Assembly (NCBI GenBank): GCA_018292915.2
Contig: JACVVK020000001.1
Span: 1-64,000 of the forward strand
Length of the DNA stretch: 64,000 bases
Reading direction: 5' to 3'
From: Batillaria attramentaria
Lineage: Eukaryota; Mollusca; Gastropoda; Batillariidae
Positions 60,101-64,000 of this stretch are shown piece by piece (position 1 is the stretch's first letter; the number at the start of each line of letters is the position of its first letter). The position numbers and the translations under genes were made by a program. The notes beneath the pieces were generated by a model that was not told the origin of the DNA, searched no databases, and saw only the letters and a list, made by a program, of their open reading frames with translations.

Positions 60101-63100
60101 CAGCATTATAGACGCTGTCACTGTCCAGGTATTCAAGTGGTGTGATGATAGATACCACAAAAACAGCACAGAACAATCTGTGAGTATAAAAATGGGAGCA
60201 TTAGACCCTTTAAAACAAGAAGCAGGCAAAGGCAGCTGAAGTGTAGTAGTGAACTACCAGTACAGAAGACGTAACAGAGCCTTCTAGTTCTACTGCCCAG
60301 TGCTGTAAGTGTAGTATATATTACTTATGCAGAACAGGTAGCAGGGACGTTTAATGTCCAGCGCTGGACAGTAATATTTTATAAGTATACTGTATAGTAA
60401 TGATGATGTGCTCACCAGCGGTGTCCAGCCTGCATTGTCTCTGACATTGGGGTTGTCTCCCTTAGCGAGCAGTTCCCTGACTGCTGTCACATCTCCCTGC
60501 AATGTGACTTTTATCATCATCAGCAACAAAGGCAAGAAATCCAGTACGTAAACTGAATGTATAACTTTGGTTCTTCTGGATTTTAACGTTTATTCATGTC
60601 ACACAAAGATAGGTATTAAAATCCTACATGTATTTTCTTTACTTTCTTGAAGTCTTACGCTCTCAGCTTTTCTTTTTTTTAACAAGGGATGGTTAGGAGC
60701 AAGAAGCTGGGTACCGGTCTGGTAAAGTTATCTACCTTTATGGCCGCAACATGCAGAGGTGTCTCCCCTTTTGCGTTGCGCTTCACTCTGCCAGCAGCAG
60801 CACCAGCGCCTCCTGTTTTTCCAGCATGCTTTTTCACCGGGCTCGTGTTGAACAGTGGCGATGTGCGGGTCTTTGCTTTCTGGTCTGATTGTACCACACT
60901 GACACTGCTTTGGTCGGACGGACCGACGTCCGCCACCTCCAGTCCTGGGCGTCGATCCCTGCTTGTTCTGATTGCGTGTGCCCGTCATGGCGACAGCCTT
61001 TCCCATTGGCGGGGTCTGGGGGACACTTCTACTTTTCCTCCCACTGCCACGTCTGCTGGTGGATGAGGAAGGGGAGGGTGTTCCGGTTGAGTGATCATCA
61101 TCTGCTTGTTTCCCCCTCCCCCGGCCGTGCGGAACTCTCCTGGGGGTGCTGGTTTCCGGTGTCAGTGAGGCGCCTTTGTCTTTCATCTCTCCATCTTCAC
61201 TCACATCGTCAGTGGACTCGACGTCGGTATGACGGAATTGGGTTAGGACATTCTGTCCCGCAATACTCGTCTTTGCAAGATCCGATGCATCAGCTGAACT
61301 GGTAGACCTGCGTGTCTGCCGGCCTCTTGTTCTAGTCTGATGCGATGACCTTACTTCAGTAGACACTGAGTTCCCCTTTGACCTTGACCTGTCCATGGCA
61401 CCAGCAGAAAGGTCATGGCCACTAGCTGCAACCACGACCTGTGTCAACGTTTTGTTTTCGTCTTTACGTGAACCTCTCTGCTTCTTCTTGCTGTGTTTTT
61501 CCCTGTGTGACTGTGAGGGTGTGGAGTTGTGTTGACACTGCAGCACAGCATCAGCCTGTTTTGCTGCCTCGTCTTGAACTGTGTACGAAGTGGGGGCCAA
61601 TGACGCTGGAGATGGGGAGGATGTGACATCAACTGTGACACCAACCACAGAGGGGGTTGACTCCAGGTTCTCTTGAAGCTTGTCGTTATCTGTTGACATG
61701 TCCATCTTTACAATCACACACACCACTGCTGAAACACCCATCTTTATACATGTATGTACCACTGTCAGCACACCCATCTTTACATCAATGTCAACACACC
61801 TGTCTTTACACATTTCACTGATAACACACCCATCTTTACATCTGTCAGCACACCCATCTTTACATCATTGTCCACACAGCCATCTTCACACACTTCACTG
61901 ACAACACACCCATCATTGTCAACACACCCATCTTTATGCCCATCACTGCCAACACACCCATTTTTACACACATCACTGACAATACACCCATCTTTACACC
62001 CATCACTCATTCACTGTCAACACACCCATCTTTATGCCCATCACTGTCAACACACCTGTCTTTACACACATCACTGACAACACACCCATCTATACACACA
62101 TCACTGACAACACACCCATCTTTACACACATCACTGACAACACACCCATCTTTACACACATCACTGTCAACACACCCATCACTGTCAACAAACCCATCTT
62201 TACACAGATCACTGTCAGCACATAAATTTATCTTTACACAGATCACTGTCAGAGACTCAGACACAGTAACCCCAACCCTAAACCGATCTAGGCAGGTGAA
62301 CTCTACTAAATCAGTAAATGAGCATGGCTGCGTTGGTATAGTTCACCCGATATGGACCAAGCGTGCAAAGTTACAGGTAAATGTGATCAGTACGCTCACT
62401 GTATTACTATTTGCTATTAGGATTACTAACCAACATGGCACTGTGTAGACTGACTACCAAGTACCCGCTCCAGTTCCAGAGAAAGGGAGACAATGTTGGA
62501 CAGCTGCTTGTTGACTTGAGCGTCACGAGCATGGGCCGGCATTCCACAGCACGGGCAACTTCCACCCAGATGTTCAGCTACACACAATCTGCAAAAACAA
62601 AAAGGTGAACACAGTGCCAGTTGAAATGTAAATTATCAGAATAAACAAATCTATGGGCAGGCCTCAGCCATCAAAATACATACATGTATTCGATATGTGT
62701 ACATTCATGTATGCAATGACTGCAAGCTAAGTACAAACTACAATGCAATGAAACATGAAAGTACTGTATACACTGTACAGTGTATTCACTTACTTGCAAA
62801 AAAGGTGTGCACAGTTCCCAAGGGTGCAGACATTTCTGGTGAGCTGATTGCTAGGAAAAAAAGATAATGTAAGGTACTGTTATGTTTGTTAATTTTTTTT
62901 TTTTTTTTAATCTTATTAGGTGGTAAGAATAAAGATCACGTGAAGTGAATCAAGTACCTAAGTTTTACACACTGCAGTAACTTGCGCAAGTTTTAGTAAC
63001 AGCTTGTGTTGTCACTTGGTGCTTACTCAAATTACTGCATTCCTTCCTTGCTACTACATGTATACATGTGTATTAATTAGTATTTAATGTATTATTATAT

Positions 63101-63253
63101 ACTAGTACACATTCTGATTACTAGTCTCACTCTCTCCAGCCCAGTCTCAAGATTCATGATTGCATAAATCAAATGAAAACTGAGACTAAACATACGCAGG
63201 TGGAGCTGTGAACTGAAAGAAAAATCCATCTCCTCCGCAAACCCCCTCCCCTA

Positions 63254-63285
<32 letters not shown>

Positions 63286-63421
63286 GGCAAAATCCGTTTC
63301 GAGGGAGCGAAAGCGGAGAGAGTCACCATTGTGAACATAGGAGAAGACGTTGCAGTGATACAAGGGCCTCCTTCGTGCTTGCAAAGTCACTGTTTGTATC
63401 GATGATGCCTACTGCGTCCAT
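57143..63421 (-). CDS. BARD1: BRCA1-associated RING domain protein 1 (BARD1), 11 exons, one frame slip
   Basis: BARD1 pairs with BRCA1 through its RING to form a nuclear E3 ubiquitin ligase for DNA repair. Exons in transcription order: 63421-63327, 62850-62794, 62588-62458, 61689-60736, 60496-60416, 59812-59640, 59406-59301, 59171-59042, 58405-58304, 57743-57622, 57475-57143. All junctions are GT-AG and agree in phase except inside exon 4. The RING keeps eight ligands: Cys29, Cys32, Cys45, His47, Cys50, Cys53, Cys62 and Cys65. Exon 4 is a long, basic, Ser/Thr-rich disordered region ending in KGETPLHVAAIK, where the ankyrin repeats begin (about residues 400-530). Two BRCT domains follow (about 570-760), with PKLFDGC and SWILDC in the last exon. 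Total about 760 aa; the human protein has 777. Exon 4 is one base too long: its 5' part and its ankyrin part lie in different frames, with the slip near 60935-60990. Confidence 0.93.
57840..58275. repeat. About 230-bp tandem duplication, BARD1 intron 9
   Basis: 57840-58062 and 58068-58275 align closely; both contain CCATTGGTGCCAATTAG and TTTTCTCCCTCTGCAGTTAG. The second copy ends about 30 bp from BARD1 exon 9. Confidence 0.85.
58620..58805. repeat. 30-bp minisatellite, BARD1 intron 8
   Basis: About six units of GAGAGACAGGTGGCGCACGT plus ATGGGTTGCT. Confidence 0.93.
61715..62265 (-). repeat. 18-30 bp array upstream of BARD1 exon 4, acceptor-like units
   Basis: On the - strand the units read AAAGATGGGTGTGTTGACAG. 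The genuine acceptor of exon 4 reads AAAGATGGACATGTCAACAG and differs by transitions only. Confidence 0.85.
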
Positions 63422-64000
63422 CCTCGTAAAAAAACTGAAGGGTCAACTCAAATGGACTCGAGGTGTTTCTACCTCGGCTTTGATTACTTGGATGTCCCCG
63501 CCAATTTCGCTTCCAGGACATTGCAGAATGATGTTCGAACCAAATAGGATAGAGCCATATAAGAATTAAAACACTTGATCGTGTTCTCTTCTCTTTCTTC
63601 AAAGTTCTTGGTCTGATTTCGCTGTTATGCTTGCTGTGGATATTCAGTGCAAAACATTCACTCGAATGGAAGGATGTTGAAAGGGCACATGACTCAATAT
63701 GAGGACTTCTTTCCTCGCTCCTATTCATCTTGCAGAGGTTTGATGGGGAGCTTTAGCGCTAAAATGGCCCTCCCAGGGTTCCGTTGTAAATATGGTCGTC
63801 TGTCAACTCATTGATAAATTTTCATTTTGGAGTCGTCTGCAAACCTCTACCCTTTCAGCTATTTTGTAAGCAGTTTGCACTGTGAAAACAAGGTATGTAT
63901 GACAAAAAGCAAACGGCTGTAGCATCTGATAAGGCGTTGATGCAAGAGATAAGGAAAGAGGCCTTTTTGTGTATCGGGTACGATTCCGCCGATACTTCCT
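63422..64000 (-). promoter_or_regulatory. BARD1 5' flank and probable promoter
   Basis: The sequence upstream of the BARD1 start codon up to the window edge is unique and free of arrays. No TATA box or CpG island was obvious to me. A long - strand open frame (63728-63387) overlaps exon 1 out of frame and is not supported as coding. Confidence 0.4.

Noticed and set aside
60920..60952. A 32-nt GT-AG intron as an explanation of the BARD1 frame slip
   Set aside because: Removing it does not restore the needed frame, and the size is too small for a normal intron.

Overview
The window looks like nuclear DNA of an invertebrate animal, most plausibly a mollusc such as a marine gastropod. The taxon is inferred from style only: compact conserved exons with GT-AG introns, many tRNA-derived SINEs, LINE and Penelope-like fragments, and a very heavy load of minisatellites and (GT)n/(GA)n tracts. 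No marker gene fixes the species.

Three protein-coding genes can be reconstructed by joining exons whose phases agree. (1) A FRRS1L-like DOMON protein on the + strand (23458-28888; 5' end not found). It carries two single-base frame disruptions. (2) A complete ELP2 (Elongator subunit 2) on the + strand, 20 exons, 35992-55882, 845 codons, no disruption. (3) A complete BARD1 on the - strand, 11 exons, 63421-57143, about 760 codons, with RING, ankyrin and BRCT parts and one frame slip in the disordered middle exon. ELP2 and BARD1 are tail-to-tail, and their candidate polyadenylation signals lie about 35 bp apart.

Layout: 1-23400 is mostly non-genic, with at least ten minisatellite arrays, several long inverted repeats and pieces of mobile elements. 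23400-28900 holds the DOMON gene. 28900-35900 is intergenic, with a LINE 3' end, a 45-bp array and a palindromic element copy just upstream of ELP2. 35992-55882 is ELP2, whose introns hold at least eight minisatellites, two SINE families and a pair of related inverted-repeat transposons. 56600-63421 is BARD1. 63422-64000 is its 5' flank.

The most striking pattern is that several intronic minisatellites are built from the neighbouring splice junction itself. Two arrays in the DOMON gene repeat the 5' splice site with some exon bases. One in ELP2 and, more weakly, one in BARD1 repeat the 3' splice site. The result is long runs of decoy splice sites beside the true ones.
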